Assembly (NCBI RefSeq): GCF_020866925.1
Contig: NZ_JAJGAK010000005.1
Location: 118,562-182,561, forward strand
Direction: 5' to 3'
Source: Noviluteimonas lactosilytica
GTDB taxonomy: Bacteria; Pseudomonadota; Gammaproteobacteria; Xanthomonadales; Xanthomonadaceae
DNA: 64,000 nucleotides
Shown: piece by piece, positions 10,676 through 20,445 of the stretch
Numbering within the stretch: position 1 is the first letter of the stretch
Layout: the number at the start of each line of letters is the position of its first letter
Notes under the pieces: model-generated
Seen by the model: only the letters and a program-made list of their open reading frames with translations
Told to the model about the DNA's origin: nothing
Databases searched by the model: none
Translations under genes and position numbers: made by a program

Positions 10676-11233
10676 TCAGACCGCCATCAGCTCCTGCTCC
10701 TTGGCCTTGACCACGTCGTCGACGTCCTTGATCGCCTTGTCGGTCAGCTTCTGGATGTCCTGCTCGCTCGCGCGCTCTTCGTCTTCGGTGATCTGCTTGT
10801 CCTTCAGCAGTTCCTTGATGTGGTGGTTCGCGTCGCGGCGGATGTTGCGGATGGCGACCTTCGCGTCCTCGCCGCCGGCGTGGACGTGCTTGGTCAGTTC
10901 CTTGCGGCGCTCTTCGGTGAGCGGCGGCAGGTTGATGCGGATGGTGGTGCCCGCGGTGTTGGGGGTCAGGCCGAGGTCGGAGGCGAAGATCGCCTTCTCG
11001 ACGACCGCGACCATGGGCTTCTCCCACGGGGTGATCGTCAGCGTGCGCGCGTCGGTGACCGCGACCGTGGCCACCTGGCTCAGCGGCATCTCCGACCCGT
11101 AATAGTTGACCTTCAGGTGGTCGACCAGCGCAGACGTCGCGCGGCCGGTGCGGAGCTTGGTCAGCTCCTGCCGGAACGCATCCACGCTCTTCTGCATGCG
11201 GGTGGTGGCGTCTTTCTTGATGTCGCTGAGCAT
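10676..11233 (-). CDS. frr: Ribosome recycling factor
   Basis: Splits post-termination ribosomes together with EF-G. The 185-residue product is of normal length and mostly helical, with typical segments LTKLRTGRA near residue 25 and PPLTEERRKEL in the middle. Normally pyrH-frr are adjacent; here a cation exporter gene lies between them. Confidence 0.96.
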   Translation of the reverse strand: MLSDIKKDATTRMQKSVDAFRQELTKLRTGRATSALVDHLKVNYYGSEMPLSQVATVAVTDARTLTITPWEKPMVAVVEKAIFASDLGLTPNTAGTTIRINLPPLTEERRKELTKHVHAGGEDAKVAIRNIRRDANHHIKELLKDKQITEDEERASEQDIQKLTDKAIKDVDDVVKAKEQELMAV

Positions 11234-11332
11234 CGGGGGCTCCGGTCGTCCTTACCAATCAAGCGCGGGATTATACGGGGGAAGCCGGCAGTTACCCGTG
11301 CCGAAGGGGAGGAGCCCCGGCGCACCGTCGAG

Positions 11333-12247
11333 TCAGTAATGCGGTGCCCGGTCGTGCTCGTCGTGGCAGCCGGTACCGAACTCGATCTGCAGGGTCGGGT
11401 GGTTGATGCCGAAGCGCTCGTCGAGATCGCGGGCGAGGCTGTCGATGAAGACGTCGTGATCTTCGGCGCCGGCGCGGACGAGGTGGGCGGTCATCGCGAT
11501 TTCGCCCGCACCCAGCGACCAGATGTGGAGATGGTGCACCGCGACGACGCCGGGGCAGGCGGCGAGGAACGCGCGGACCTGGGCTTGGTCGATCTGGCGC
11601 GGCACCGCGTCCATCGCCGCGTTGAAGCTGTCGCGCAGCAACCGGAACGCGCTGAACGCAACGACGACGCCGACCAGCAACGCGGTGAGCGGATCGAGCC
11701 AGCTCCATCCGAGCCACAACATGCCCGCACCCGCGAGCACCGCGGCGAACGACACCGCCGCGTCGGCGACCAGGTGCAGGAACGCGCCGCGCCGATTGAG
11801 GTCGTCGTGTCCGCCACGCATGAACCAGGCGGCGCCGAGGTTCACCACGATGCCGATCGCGGCGACCACCATCACCGTCGCGCCGGGCACTTCCGGCGGC
11901 GCGAAGAAACGCCGCACCGCTTCCCATGCGAGCGCGCCGGAGAAACCGGCGAGCACGATCGCGTTGGCGAGCGGCGAGAGCAGCGTCGCGCGACGCCACC
12001 CGTACGTGTGGCGTTCCGTCGGCCTGCGGCGCGCGATGGCGGCCGCGCCCCACGCGAGCCCGAGGCCGAGCACGTCGCCGAGGTTGTGCAACGCATCGGA
12101 GAGCAGCGCGAGCGAATTGGTCGCGAAGCCGTAGCCCGCTTCGAGGATCGTGTACGCGAGGTTGAGCAGCGTCACCCACGCGAACGCGCGGACGCCGGCA
12201 TCGCCGTGGTGGTGGTCGCCGTGCGAATGCCCGTGGCCGGCGCCCAT
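11333..12247 (-). CDS. CDF-family cation diffusion facilitator (zinc/cobalt/cadmium exporter)
   Basis: Proton-coupled efflux of divalent metal ions across the inner membrane. The 304 residues begin with a His-rich tail (GHGHSHGDHHHGD, 4-16), followed by six membrane helices and a cytoplasmic C-terminal domain. Metal-site residues of this family are visible as DALHNLGD (Asp51, His54, Asp58) and HLVAD (His158, Asp162). The ATG is 4 nt from the pyrH stop, so it is likely co-transcribed with pyrH. CzcD/ZitB/DmeF-like; the exact metal cannot be told. Position between pyrH and frr is unusual. Confidence 0.9.
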   Translation of the reverse strand: MGAGHGHSHGDHHHGDAGVRAFAWVTLLNLAYTILEAGYGFATNSLALLSDALHNLGDVLGLGLAWGAAAIARRRPTERHTYGWRRATLLSPLANAIVLAGFSGALAWEAVRRFFAPPEVPGATVMVVAAIGIVVNLGAAWFMRGGHDDLNRRGAFLHLVADAAVSFAAVLAGAGMLWLGWSWLDPLTALLVGVVVAFSAFRLLRDSFNAAMDAVPRQIDQAQVRAFLAACPGVVAVHHLHIWSLGAGEIAMTAHLVRAGAEDHDVFIDSLARDLDERFGINHPTLQIEFGTGCHDEHDRAPHY

Positions 12248-12251
12248 GCGA

Positions 12252-12974
12252 TCAGCCGCGGCCGCGGACCAGCGTGCCGATGTTCTCGCCGCGCAGGATG
12301 CGCAGCAGCACGCCCGGGCTCGACATGTCGAAGATGCGCAAGGGCAGGTCGCTGTCGCGCGCGAGCGCGAAGGCCGCGGTATCCATCACCTGCAGGTCGC
12401 GCGTGATCACTTCGTCGTAGGTCAGCGAATCGAAGCGCACCGCGTCCTTGTGCTTTTTCGGATCCTTGTCGTACACGCCGTCGACCTTCGTCGCCTTGAG
12501 CAACAGGTCGGCGCCGATCTCGATCGCGCGCAGCGCGGCGCCCGAGTCGGTGGTGAAGAAGGGATTGCCGGTGCCGGCGGCGAAGATCGTGATGCGGCCT
12601 TTCTCGAGATGGCGGACCGCGCGGCGGCGAATGTAGTCCTCGCACACGTCGTTGATCTTCAGCGCGCTCATCACGCGGCAGCGGCCGCCGCGCTTTTCGA
12701 GCGCGTCCTGCATCGCGAGCGCGTTGATGACGGTGGCGAGCATGCCCATCTGGTCGCCGGTCACGCGATCCATGCCGCCGGCCGCGAGGCCCGCGCCGCG
12801 GAAGATGTTGCCGCCGCCGATCACCAGCGCGATTTCGGCGCCGGCTTCGCGGGCCTCCATGACTTCGTCGGCCAGGCGCCCGATGACCTTGGGGTCGATG
12901 CCGTAATCCTCGTCCCCCATCAACGCCTCGCCGGACAGCTTGAGCAGGACACGGCGAACGGCGAGCTGGGTCAT
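12252..12974 (-). CDS. pyrH: Uridylate kinase
   Basis: Phosphorylates UMP to UDP; bacterial PyrH is a hexameric amino-acid-kinase fold enzyme regulated by GTP and UTP. The 240 residues show KLSGEAL (12-18), GGGNIFRG (53-60) and [11 protein letters not shown] in the ATP region. The start at [10 protein letters not shown] is supported by its family length; open frame extends further upstream but has no family resemblance. Confidence 0.97.
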   Translation of the reverse strand: MTQLAVRRVLLKLSGEALMGDEDYGIDPKVIGRLADEVMEAREAGAEIALVIGGGNIFRGAGLAAGGMDRVTGDQMGMLATVINALAMQDALEKRGGRCRVMSALKINDVCEDYIRRRAVRHLEKGRITIFAAGTGNPFFTTDSGAALRAIEIGADLLLKATKVDGVYDKDPKKHKDAVRFDSLTYDEVITRDLQVMDTAAFALARDSDLPLRIFDMSSPGVLLRILRGENIGTLVRGRG

Positions 12975-13303
12975 CGGGATCTCCGGGGGGCGTGGGCGCG
13001 AGGATTCTATCCGATGCCCCGCGCGCACCGACGGCCGGAGGCTCACGCGATCCGCACGACCACCTTGCCGACGTGGCGGCCCGTGGCGAGATGTGCGAAC
13101 GCAGCAACTAGGCGCTCGGCCATCGTGCGGTTGCCGACCAGCACCCCCGCCAGCCGCTTGAGGCCACCGATGAGCGCGAAGGGCTCGATGCGACGCCGGA
13201 AACATCTCGTTGTAGGCGCAAGGCATTGACGCCTCGCATGCATCGGCGCGAAATCGCGACAAGGGCAAGGGGCGCTCGCATCCATCAACAAGGAGGCTCC
13301 ACC
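12975..13303. other. Intergenic stretch with a dehydrogenase remnant
   Basis: This 329-bp stretch holds the pyrH upstream region and a broken oxidoreductase C-terminus on the minus strand (13043-13180). The last 14 nt are the leader of the small gene at 13304. I see no other intact gene here. Confidence 0.6.
13043..13180 (-). pseudogene. Remnant of an MDR-type zinc-binding dehydrogenase/quinone oxidoreductase C-terminus
   Basis: The minus strand encodes [16 protein letters not shown] joined directly to [20 protein letters not shown] and a terminal VVRIA. MDR quinone reductases have a segment of the type VGNR...M, then about 25-30 residues, then [16 protein letters not shown] at the very end. 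Here the middle is missing, so this is a decayed gene end with an internal deletion. The N-terminal four fifths of the gene are not present upstream; the frame instead runs into the antisense of the gene at 13304. Confidence 0.65.
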
Positions 13304-13585
13304 ATGTCCATGACTCGCGAAGAACTCGATGCCAAGCTCTCGGCGTTCGATGCCAGGATCGAAGGTCGCTTCATAAATATCGAGCGCGACGTAAAACGTT
13401 TGTTCGCGTTGGGAGTCGCCAGCATCGGCACGACGATGGGCACCGGCTTCGCCGCCTACCAAGGCATGCTCAGCCACTTCGACACGGTGTTGGAGGCTTA
13501 TCACTCCGGCGCTCGCCATGCGCAGGACATCCGGGTCGTCACGCTTCCCGTGCAGGTGCATGCGCCCGCGGCGCCGCCGGAATGA
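13304..13585 (+). CDS. Small hypothetical membrane-associated protein
   Basis: Encodes 93 residues. A strong ribosome binding site AAGGAGG lies at 13290-13296, 7 nt before the ATG. Residues 1-33 are charged and probably helical ([18 protein letters not shown]), followed by one weak hydrophobic segment (about 34-55) rich in Gly and Ala. I do not recognise the family, though the layout resembles small proteins with an N-terminal coiled coil and one membrane anchor. A clear terminator follows directly. Confidence 0.7.
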   Translation: MSMTREELDAKLSAFDARIEGRFINIERDVKRLFALGVASIGTTMGTGFAAYQGMLSHFDTVLEAYHSGARHAQDIRVVTLPVQVHAPAAPPE

Positions 13586-13596
13586 CAGGCAACAAA

Positions 13597-13620
13597 AAAC
13601 CCGCGGTTGCCCGCGGGTTT
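13597..13620. terminator. Bidirectional rho-independent terminator
   Basis: AAACCCGCGG (13597-13606) and CCGCGGGTTT (13611-13620) form a perfect 10-bp stem with a 4-nt loop and A/T runs on both sides. It lies between the convergent ends of the small gene at 13304 and tsf and can serve both. Confidence 0.88.
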
Positions 13621-13662
13621 CTCGTGGAGCAGGTGCTCGTGCCGGACTAAAGGCCTTGGGCC

Positions 13663-14541
13663 TTAGACCTGCATCGCCTTCGCGACTTCAGCCGCGTAGT
13701 CTTCCTTCACCTTCTCGATGCCTTCGCCGACCGCGAGGCGCTGGAAGCCGACGACGTCGGCGCCGGCAGCCTTCGCCGCGGCTTCGACCGTCTGGTCGGT
13801 GTTCAGCACGTACGGCTGGCCGTACAGCGTCACTTCGTTGACGATCTTCGCGATCTTGCCGCTGATGATCTTCTCGAGGATTTCGGCCGGCTTCTGCTTG
13901 TCCTTGTCGGACATCTTGGCCAGTTCGATTTCCTTTTCCTTCGCGACGAACTCGGCCGGCACATCGGCCGCCTTGTTGTGCGGCGGGTTCATCGCGGCGA
14001 TGTGCATCGCGATGCCGCGCGCGAAGTCGGCGTCGCCGCCCTTCACTTCGACCAGCACGCCGATCTTGCCGCCGTGCACGTAGGCAGCGACGTTGTTGCC
14101 GCTGTCGATGCGGGCGAGGCGACGGACCTGCAGGTTTTCGCCGAGCTTGGCGATCGCGGCGGCGCGCGCTTCTTCCACGGTTTCGCCCGAGGCGAGCTTC
14201 GCGGTCTTCAGTGCTTCGGCATCGGCGGCGCCGGAGGCCAGGGCGGCCTGCGCGACGGCGTCGACGAACGCGATGAAGTTGCCGTCCTTCGCGACGAAGT
14301 CGGTTTCCGAATTCACTTCGACGAGCACGGCCTTGCCGCCGTCCTGCGCCACGCCGATGCGACCTTCGGCGGCCACGCGGCCGGCCTTCTTGTCGGCCTT
14401 GGCCAGGCCCGACTTGCGCAGCCATTCGGCGGCCGCGTCGATGTCGCCGTTGTTCTCGGTGAGGGCCTTCTTGCACTCCATCATGCCGGCGCCGGTGCGC
14501 TCGCGGAGTTCCTTGACAAGGGAAGCGGTGATTTCAGCCAT
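13663..14541 (-). CDS. tsf: Elongation factor Ts
   Basis: Guanine-nucleotide exchange factor of EF-Tu. The 292 residues start with a UBA-like domain and the signature [15 protein letters not shown] (about 13-27), then TDFVAKD and the core dimerisation subdomains. It follows rpsB, the almost universal bacterial order. A 12-bp hairpin sits in the rpsB-tsf gap and may set their expression ratio. Confidence 0.97.
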   Translation of the reverse strand: MAEITASLVKELRERTGAGMMECKKALTENNGDIDAAAEWLRKSGLAKADKKAGRVAAEGRIGVAQDGGKAVLVEVNSETDFVAKDGNFIAFVDAVAQAALASGAADAEALKTAKLASGETVEEARAAAIAKLGENLQVRRLARIDSGNNVAAYVHGGKIGVLVEVKGGDADFARGIAMHIAAMNPPHNKAADVPAEFVAKEKEIELAKMSDKDKQKPAEILEKIISGKIAKIVNEVTLYGQPYVLNTDQTVEAAAKAAGADVVGFQRLAVGEGIEKVKEDYAAEVAKAMQV

Positions 14542-14604
14542 GGTGACCTCTGAATAAATAAAGCTGGATCCCCGCGTGGGCGGGGATGACGAGCGAATGG
14601 AGCG

Positions 14605-14634
14605 ACGCAGCCGCGCATGTTGGCGCGGCTGCGT
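14605..14634 (-). terminator. Stem-loop in the rpsB-tsf intergenic region
   Basis: ACGCAGCCGCGC (14605-14616) pairs perfectly with GCGCGGCTGCGT (14623-14634) across a 6-nt loop, 12 nt after the rpsB stop on the minus strand. No U run follows, so it is more likely a partial terminator or an mRNA processing/stability hairpin than a full stop. Confidence 0.55.
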
Positions 14635-14646
14635 GACAGCCGATGG

Positions 14647-15471
14647 TTACTCGGCCTTGGCGGCCGGCTTGCCGCCGCGCGGGGCGCCAGCCTTCTTGGC
14701 CGGGGCGCGGCGCGGGCCCTTCTTGTCTTCGCCTTCGCCGGCAGCGGCTTCGGCGAAGTCTTCTTCGCGGACGTTGGGGGCCGACGGCGCGGCGGCCTTG
14801 CCTTCGAGCACGGCGTCGGCCGCGGCGCGGGCGTACAGCTGCACGGCGCGGATGGCGTCGTCGTTGCCCGGGATCGCGTAGTCGACCAGGGCCGGGTCGT
14901 AGTTGGTGTCGACGACGGCGATGACCGGGATGCCGAGCTTCTTGGCTTCCTTGACCGCGATGTCTTCGTGGCCGATGTCGATCACGAACAGCGCGTCGGG
15001 CAGGCGGTTCATGTCCTTGATGCCGCCGAGCGAGGCTTCGAGCTTGTCGCGCTCACGGCGCAGGCCGAGCACTTCATGCTTGACCATCTTCTGGAACGTG
15101 CCGTCGGTTTCGCCGGCTTCCAGTTCCTTCAGGCGCTGCACCGACTGCTTGACCGTGCGGAAGTTGGTCAGCGTGCCGCCGAGCCAGCGCTGGGTCATGT
15201 ACGGCATGCTGGCGCGGGTCGCTTCTTCCTTGATCGCCTCGCGCGCCGAGCGCTTGGTGCCGACGAACAGGATCGTGCCGCGCTTCTGCGCGATCGCCGA
15301 GATGAAGTTCATCGCGTCCGAGAAGAGCGGCATCGTCTTCTCGAGGTTGATGATGTGGATCTTGCCGCGGGCGCCGAAGATGTACGGACCCATCTTCGGG
15401 TTCCAGTAGCGCGTCTGGTGGCCGAAGTGGACGCCGGCTTCCAGCATCTGGCGCATGGTGATCTGGGGCAT
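14647..15471 (-). CDS. rpsB: 30S ribosomal protein S2
   Basis: Structural protein of the small subunit. The 274 residues start [20 protein letters not shown] and contain the full S2 fold to about residue 225, then an Ala/Lys/Gly-rich tail of about 45 residues. AGGAG stands 7 nt before the ATG at 15471. The operon rpsB-tsf has a leader of about 230 nt and a good promoter divergent from map. Confidence 0.97.
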   Translation of the reverse strand: MPQITMRQMLEAGVHFGHQTRYWNPKMGPYIFGARGKIHIINLEKTMPLFSDAMNFISAIAQKRGTILFVGTKRSAREAIKEEATRASMPYMTQRWLGGTLTNFRTVKQSVQRLKELEAGETDGTFQKMVKHEVLGLRRERDKLEASLGGIKDMNRLPDALFVIDIGHEDIAVKEAKKLGIPVIAVVDTNYDPALVDYAIPGNDDAIRAVQLYARAAADAVLEGKAAAPSAPNVREEDFAEAAAGEGEDKKGPRRAPAKKAGAPRGGKPAAKAE

Positions 15472-15519
15472 TGCATTACTCCTGATAGGGAGCCTCTGGA
15501 GTCCCGCTTGTTGGAAAGT

Positions 15520-15537
15520 CCGCACATGGATGTGCGG
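15520..15537 (-). promoter_or_regulatory. Hairpin in the rpsB leader RNA
   Basis: CCGCACAT (15520-15527) pairs with ATGTGCGG (15530-15537), a perfect 8-bp stem with a tiny loop, about 50 nt upstream of the rpsB start. In many gammaproteobacteria S2 represses its own synthesis by binding the long rpsB leader; this hairpin is a candidate part of that structure. The link to autoregulation is inference. Confidence 0.45.
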
Positions 15538-15707
15538 GCTTTTGCGAAGGGACTCGCATACAGCTCCGGGGTTGGGCCTCCCTGTCGCTTCCGCTTCCGA
15601 ACCTCTTGCGAGGCACCCCGGAGCGGGCTGTTGCGGCAGGTGTGGATTCGACGGCGACGCCCGTCGTGGGCGGGTCCGAAGGGGGTGGTCCCCTGCGAAG
15701 CCGCGGA

Positions 15708-15737
15708 ATTGTAGCCGGACCAATGGGTTACGGACAA
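15708..15737 (-). promoter_or_regulatory. Promoter of rpsB-tsf
   Basis: On the minus strand TTGTCC (15732-15737) and TACAAT (15708-15713) are separated by 18 nt, close to the sigma-70 consensus. Transcription would begin near 15701, giving an rpsB leader of about 230 nt. The region overlaps the map promoter on the other strand. Confidence 0.7.
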
Positions 15738-15764
15738 CCCGCCGGGCCGGGCGATAATCCCCGC
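15728..15764 (+). promoter_or_regulatory. Promoter of map, predicted leaderless mRNA
   Basis: GATAAT (15753-15758) is a good -10 box with a weak -35 TTACGG (15728-15733). The expected start site, about 7 nt downstream, coincides with the A of the map ATG at 15765, and no Shine-Dalgarno sequence is present. This suggests a leaderless map transcript. Confidence 0.55.
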
Positions 15765-16541
15765 ATGTCGATCACCATCAAAACCCCCCAGGACATCGAG
15801 AAGATGCGCATCGCCGGCCGCCTGGCCGCCGAAGTGCTCCAGGTCGTGGCTCCGCACGTGAAGCCGGGCGTCAGCACGGCCGAGCTGGACCGCATCTGCC
15901 ACGACCACATCGTCAACGTGCAGCAGGCGATCCCGGCCAACGTCGGTTACCGCGGCTTCCCGGCGACCGTCTGCACCTCGGTGAACAACGTCATCTGCCA
16001 CGGGATCCCGAGCGACGCGAAGATCCTGAAGGACGGCGACATCCTCAACATCGACGTCACCGTCATCAAGGACGGCTGGCACGGCGACACCTCGCGCATG
16101 TACTACGTGGGCGCCCCGACGGTGATGGCCAAGCGGCTGGTCGAGACGACTCGCGAGGCGATGTTCCGCGGCATCCGCACGGTGAAGCCGGGGGCGACCC
16201 TCGGCGACATCGGCAACGCGATCCAGGAATTGGCCGAAGGCGAACGCTTCAGCGTGGTCCGCGAGTACTGCGGCCACGGCATCGGCAAGGTCTACCACGA
16301 AGATCCGCAGGTCCTGCATTACGGCCGCAAGGGCGAGGGCCTCGTGCTCAAGCCGGGCATGGTCTTCACGATCGAACCGATGATCAACGAAGGCGCACGC
16401 CACACGAAGCTGCTCCCCGACGGCTGGACCGTGGTCACCAAGGACCGCAAGTTGTCCGCGCAGTGGGAACACACGGTGGCGGTGACCGAGGACGGCGTCG
16501 AGATCCTCACGCGCGTACCGGGCGACGACAACGACCTATGA
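15765..16541 (+). CDS. map: Methionine aminopeptidase type I
   Basis: Removes the initiator Met from nascent proteins. The 258 residues contain all metal ligands of the pita-bread fold: Asp97, Asp108, His171, Glu204 and Glu235, plus catalytic His79. It is divergent from rpsB, a common arrangement. Its stop overlaps the glnD start as ATGA (16538-16541). The chosen start lies just after a -10 box; an open frame reaches further upstream but would cross the rpsB promoter. Confidence 0.97.
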   Translation: MSITIKTPQDIEKMRIAGRLAAEVLQVVAPHVKPGVSTAELDRICHDHIVNVQQAIPANVGYRGFPATVCTSVNNVICHGIPSDAKILKDGDILNIDVTVIKDGWHGDTSRMYYVGAPTVMAKRLVETTREAMFRGIRTVKPGATLGDIGNAIQELAEGERFSVVREYCGHGIGKVYHEDPQVLHYGRKGEGLVLKPGMVFTIEPMINEGARHTKLLPDGWTVVTKDRKLSAQWEHTVAVTEDGVEILTRVPGDDNDL

Positions 16542-19180
16542 CCGATCACGCCGCCGCCTCGGTGCCGGCGGCGAACACGCCGGCTGCAACATCCGCTGAC
16601 TGGGCCGCCGCGGCGCGCGCGAAGCTCGCGGGCAACGGAGCCGAACTCGCCGCGCGCTTCGACCGCAACGAGGACATCGACACGCTGCTGCGCGACCGCG
16701 CGCGCGCCGTGGACGCGATCGTGCGCGAAGCCTGGTCGCAGTGCATCGCCGACGACGCGAAGCTCGCGCTGTTCGCCGTCGGCGGATACGGCCGCGGCGA
16801 GTTGTATCCGCAATCCGACATCGACCTGCTGGTCCTGGCCGAGCCCGACGCACAAGCGGCGCAGCACGACGCGCTCGCGCGCTTCTTCGCGCTGCTGTGG
16901 GACGCGGGCCTGCAGACCGGGCACGCGGTGCGCTCTGCCGACGAATGCACCGGCGCCGCGCGCGACGACATCACCGTGCTCACCGCGGTGATGGAAGCGC
17001 GACCACTGGTGGCCGACGAACACGACCTGCGCGCGCTGCTGCACGCGATCGACACGCGCCACGCGTGGCCGGCGCGCGAGTACTTCATCGCCAAGCGAGA
17101 AGAACAACGCGTGCGCCACGCGCGCTTCGGCAACACCGCGGACAACCTGGAACCCAATCTCAAGGAAGGCCCCGGCGGCCTGCGCGATATCCAGACGCTG
17201 CGCTGGATGGCGCTGCGCGTGCTGGGCCAGCGCGATGCGCAGGGCATGATCGCGCTCGGCCAGCTGGGCGCCGACGAATACGCGACGCTGGAGCGCGAAC
17301 GCCGCGCCCTCGCGCGCCTGCGTTACGGCCTGCACCTGGTCGCCAATCGCCGCGAAGAACGCCTGCGCTTCGATCACCAGAAAGCACTCGCCGCGCGCCT
17401 GGGTCATGTCGACGCCGACGGCAACCTCGCGGTCGAACAGATGATGCAGGGCTTCTACCGCAGCGCCGCGATCGTGCTGCGCATCAACGATCGCCTGCTG
17501 CAGCGCTTCGAGGAACAGCTGGAAGGCGAGGTTGCACCGGAGTCGATCGACGACACGTTCGAACTGCGCCGCGGTTATCTCGCCGCGCGCGCGCACGAGT
17601 GGCCCGACGGCGACACCGGCGCGGTGTTCGCGCTGTTCGCCACGTGGGCCGCGAACCCGCGCATCCGTGGCCTGCATTCGCAGACCGCGCGCGCGCTGGC
17701 CGAAGCGTTGCCGACGATCTGCGCCTACACCGACGCGTCGCCCGCGTTGCGCAAACAGTTCATTGCGTTGCTGCGCGGCCCGCAGGCCGTCGAAACGGTC
17801 GCGCGCATGGCGCGACTCGGCGTGCTCGCGCGCTGGCTGCCGGCGTTCGCGCAGGTGTCGGGGCGCATGCAGTTCGACTTGTTCCATGTCTTCACCGTCG
17901 ACCAGCACACGCTCGCGGTGCTGCGCAACATCGCGGGTTTCGCGAGCGGCACGCCGGACGAGCGGTTCTCGATCGCGCACGAGGTGTATCCGCGCCTGCG
18001 CAAGCCGGAATTGTTGCTGCTTGCCGGCCTCTTCCACGACATCGCGAAGGGCCGCGGCGGCGACCACGCCGAACTCGGCGCGGTCGACGCGCACGAATTC
18101 GGCGTCGCGCACGGGTTGAGCGAGGCCGACACCGAACTCGTCGCCTGGCTCGTGCGCAAGCACCTGCTGATGTCGGTGACCGCGCAGAAGCAGGACATCT
18201 CCGATCCCGACGTGATCCAGGCGTTCGCGCGCGAAGTCGCCGATCGCGAGCGCCTCGACCTGCTGTTCCTCCTGACCTGCGCCGACATCGCGGGCACGTC
18301 GCCGAAGTTGTGGAACGCGTGGAAGGACCGCCTGATGGCGGACCTGCACACGGCCACGCGCCTTGCGTTGCGTCGCGGCCTCGAACATCCGGTCGCCGCG
18401 GCCGACCGCATCGCCGAATCGCGCGCGACCGTGCAGGACATGCTGCATTCGTTCGCCATCGACGCGGACGAAGCGTCGCGCCTGTTCGCGCAGATGCCCG
18501 ACGAAACCTTCCTCCGCGCGCGCCCCGACCAGATCGCGTGGCAGGCGACCGTCGTGCGCGGTTCGCAGCCGGGCGGCATGCGCGTCAGCGCGCGCACGCT
18601 CAACGCGCCGGGCGCGGCGCGCGTCGGTGCGCTGGAAGTGTTCGTGCTCTCGCCCGATCGCGATGGCCTGTTCGCCGCGATCGTCGCCACGCTCGATCGC
18701 GCAGGCCTTGCGATCATGCAGGCGCGCCTGTTCGACGGACCGGATGGTCGCGTGTTCGATACGTTCGAGGTGTTGCCGGCCGAAGGCCAGCGCATGATCG
18801 CGGCGGAAGAAGTCGAACGCCGCCTGAGCGCCGCGCTCGCCACCCACGACCTCGACACGATCAAGCCGGTGAAGCGCAACCAGCCGCGTCACCTGCGCCA
18901 TTTCCGCATCGCGCCGCAGATCGGATTCTCCGACACGGCCGATGGACGTCGCACGCTCGTGAGCCTGGTCTGCACCGACCGCCCGGGCCTGCTCGCCGAC
19001 GTCACCCAGGTGTTCCGCGCGCAGCGCCTGCGCGTGCACGACGCCCGCATCGCGACCTTCGGCGCGCGCGCCGAGGACGTGTTCCAACTCACCGACGAGC
19101 GCGACAACGCGCTCGACGAAGCACGCCGCGATGCATTGCGCGCGGCGCTGCTCGCCCAATTCGATGGAGATGCACGATGA
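16538..19180 (+). CDS. glnD: [Protein-PII] uridylyltransferase/uridylyl-removing enzyme
   Basis: Nitrogen sensor that uridylylates PII when glutamine is low and reverses this when it is high. The 880 residues comprise a nucleotidyltransferase domain ([17 protein letters not shown], 82-98), a linker, an HD hydrolase domain (His500-Asp501 in HDIAKG), and two C-terminal ACT domains (about 705-780 and 812-880) that bind glutamine. It overlaps map before it and dapD after it by 4 nt each, so the operon is tightly coupled. Confidence 0.97.
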   Translation: MTDHAAASVPAANTPAATSADWAAAARAKLAGNGAELAARFDRNEDIDTLLRDRARAVDAIVREAWSQCIADDAKLALFAVGGYGRGELYPQSDIDLLVLAEPDAQAAQHDALARFFALLWDAGLQTGHAVRSADECTGAARDDITVLTAVMEARPLVADEHDLRALLHAIDTRHAWPAREYFIAKREEQRVRHARFGNTADNLEPNLKEGPGGLRDIQTLRWMALRVLGQRDAQGMIALGQLGADEYATLERERRALARLRYGLHLVANRREERLRFDHQKALAARLGHVDADGNLAVEQMMQGFYRSAAIVLRINDRLLQRFEEQLEGEVAPESIDDTFELRRGYLAARAHEWPDGDTGAVFALFATWAANPRIRGLHSQTARALAEALPTICAYTDASPALRKQFIALLRGPQAVETVARMARLGVLARWLPAFAQVSGRMQFDLFHVFTVDQHTLAVLRNIAGFASGTPDERFSIAHEVYPRLRKPELLLLAGLFHDIAKGRGGDHAELGAVDAHEFGVAHGLSEADTELVAWLVRKHLLMSVTAQKQDISDPDVIQAFAREVADRERLDLLFLLTCADIAGTSPKLWNAWKDRLMADLHTATRLALRRGLEHPVAAADRIAESRATVQDMLHSFAIDADEASRLFAQMPDETFLRARPDQIAWQATVVRGSQPGGMRVSARTLNAPGAARVGALEVFVLSPDRDGLFAAIVATLDRAGLAIMQARLFDGPDGRVFDTFEVLPAEGQRMIAAEEVERRLSAALATHDLDTIKPVKRNQPRHLRHFRIAPQIGFSDTADGRRTLVSLVCTDRPGLLADVTQVFRAQRLRVHDARIATFGARAEDVFQLTDERDNALDEARRDALRAALLAQFDGDAR

Positions 19181-20067
19181 CCGCCCGCAAGACCGCAAGG
19201 AAGAAGACCACCGCGACCACGCCGCAGCCCGCACCGGGCCTGAGCGTGGAAGAGCTGAAGTTCCATATCGACAGCGCATGGGAACGCCGCACGATGCTCA
19301 CGCCGGAAGAGATCGAATGGGCGACGCGCCCGTCGGTCGACCGCGTGATCGAAGGCATGGAGAGCGGCGAGTTCCGCGTCGCCGAACCGGACGGGAAGGG
19401 CGGCTGGCAGGTCAACGAGTGGCTGAAGAAAGCGGTGCTGCTGTACTTCCGCATTCGCGACATGCAGTTGATGGAAGGTGAGCCGGGCCCGTTCTGGGAC
19501 AAGGTGCCGCTGCGTTTCGAGGGCTTCGGCGAAGCGCAGTTCCGCAAGCTCGGCGTGCGCGTGGTGCCGGGCACCGTCGTGCGTCGCGGCACGTACCTGG
19601 GCAAGGACGTCGTGCTGATGCCGAGCTTCGTGAACATCGGCGCGCACGTCGGCGCGGGCACGATGGTCGATACGTGGGCGACGGTCGGGTCGTGCGCGCA
19701 GGTCGGCAAGCATTGCCATATCTCCGGCGGCGCTGGCATCGGCGGCGTGCTCGAACCGCTGCAGGCATCGCCGACGATCATCGAGGACCATTGCTTCATC
19801 GGTGCGCGCTCGGAAGTCGTGGAAGGCGTCGTCGTCGGCCACCACAGCGTGATCGGCATGGGCGTGTTCCTCGGCCAGAGCACGCGCATCTACAACCGCG
19901 CGACGAAGGAGATCAGCTACGGCTACGTGCCGCCGGGTTCGGTCGTCGTCTCCGGTTCGCTGCCCGCGGCCGACGGCACCCATTCGCTGTACTGCGCGGT
20001 GATCGTCAAGCAGGTGGATGCGAAGACGCGTTCGAAGACGTCCATCAACGATCTGCTGCGCGGGTAA
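19177..20067 (+). CDS. dapD: 2,3,4,5-tetrahydropyridine-2,6-dicarboxylate N-succinyltransferase
   Basis: Succinyl branch of lysine/diaminopimelate synthesis. The 296-residue product has an N-terminal helical domain and a left-handed beta-helix of hexapeptide repeats (about 105-250), with [18 protein letters not shown] typical of DapD. An N-terminal Lys/Thr-rich extension of about 20 residues precedes the family core. The ATG overlaps the glnD stop (19177-19180). The glnD-dapD order is also seen in enterobacteria. Confidence 0.97.
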   Translation: MTARKTARKKTTATTPQPAPGLSVEELKFHIDSAWERRTMLTPEEIEWATRPSVDRVIEGMESGEFRVAEPDGKGGWQVNEWLKKAVLLYFRIRDMQLMEGEPGPFWDKVPLRFEGFGEAQFRKLGVRVVPGTVVRRGTYLGKDVVLMPSFVNIGAHVGAGTMVDTWATVGSCAQVGKHCHISGGAGIGGVLEPLQASPTIIEDHCFIGARSEVVEGVVVGHHSVIGMGVFLGQSTRIYNRATKEISYGYVPPGSVVVSGSLPAADGTHSLYCAVIVKQVDAKTRSKTSINDLLRG

Positions 20068-20070
20068 GCG

Positions 20071-20445
20071 ATGACGACGCTCTTCGGCCTGTCTAACTGC
20101 GATACCTGCAAGAAAGCGCGCAACTGGTTGCAGCGTTTCGGCGTCGAACACGCGTTCGTCGACTACCGCGACAACCGCCAGCCCGCCGCGACGCTCGCCG
20201 ATTGGGCGAAGCAGGCCGGCGGCTGGGATGCGTTGATCAACAAGTCGTCGACCACGTGGCGGCAGTTGCCGCCGACGCGCAAGACGCCCGGCAGCGATGC
20301 GGAATGGCAGTTGCTGCTGAAGGAGTATCCGCAGTTGATCCGCCGTCCGGTCGTCGTCACCGACGATGGCGTGGTCACGCAGGGGTTCAGCGACAACGGA
20401 TTCAAGGCGCGCTTCGCGCGCGCCCTGTCGGAGCAGGGCAAGTGA
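20071..20445 (+). CDS. ArsC/Spx-family thioredoxin-fold protein (YffB-like)
   Basis: A 124-residue thioredoxin-fold protein of the ArsC/Spx superfamily. The active-site region CDTCKKAR has Cys10 and Cys13, and RPVVV with the cis-Pro region near residue 90. YffB-type proteins regularly stand between dapD and dapE, and are thought to act as glutathione-dependent thiol reductases and not arsenate reductases. It starts 3 nt after dapD and its stop overlaps the dapE GTG. Confidence 0.88.
   Translation: MTTLFGLSNCDTCKKARNWLQRFGVEHAFVDYRDNRQPAATLADWAKQAGGWDALINKSSTTWRQLPPTRKTPGSDAEWQLLLKEYPQLIRRPVVVTDDGVVTQGFSDNGFKARFARALSEQGK

Noticed and set aside
16319..19279. A 986-codon minus-strand open frame opposite glnD
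   Set aside because: Same antisense effect; glnD is unambiguous.
20071..20445. Arsenate reductase function for the ArsC-like gene in the dap operon
   Set aside because: It is the YffB type found between dapD and dapE in many genomes and is far from the ars operon; a thiol-redox role is more likely.
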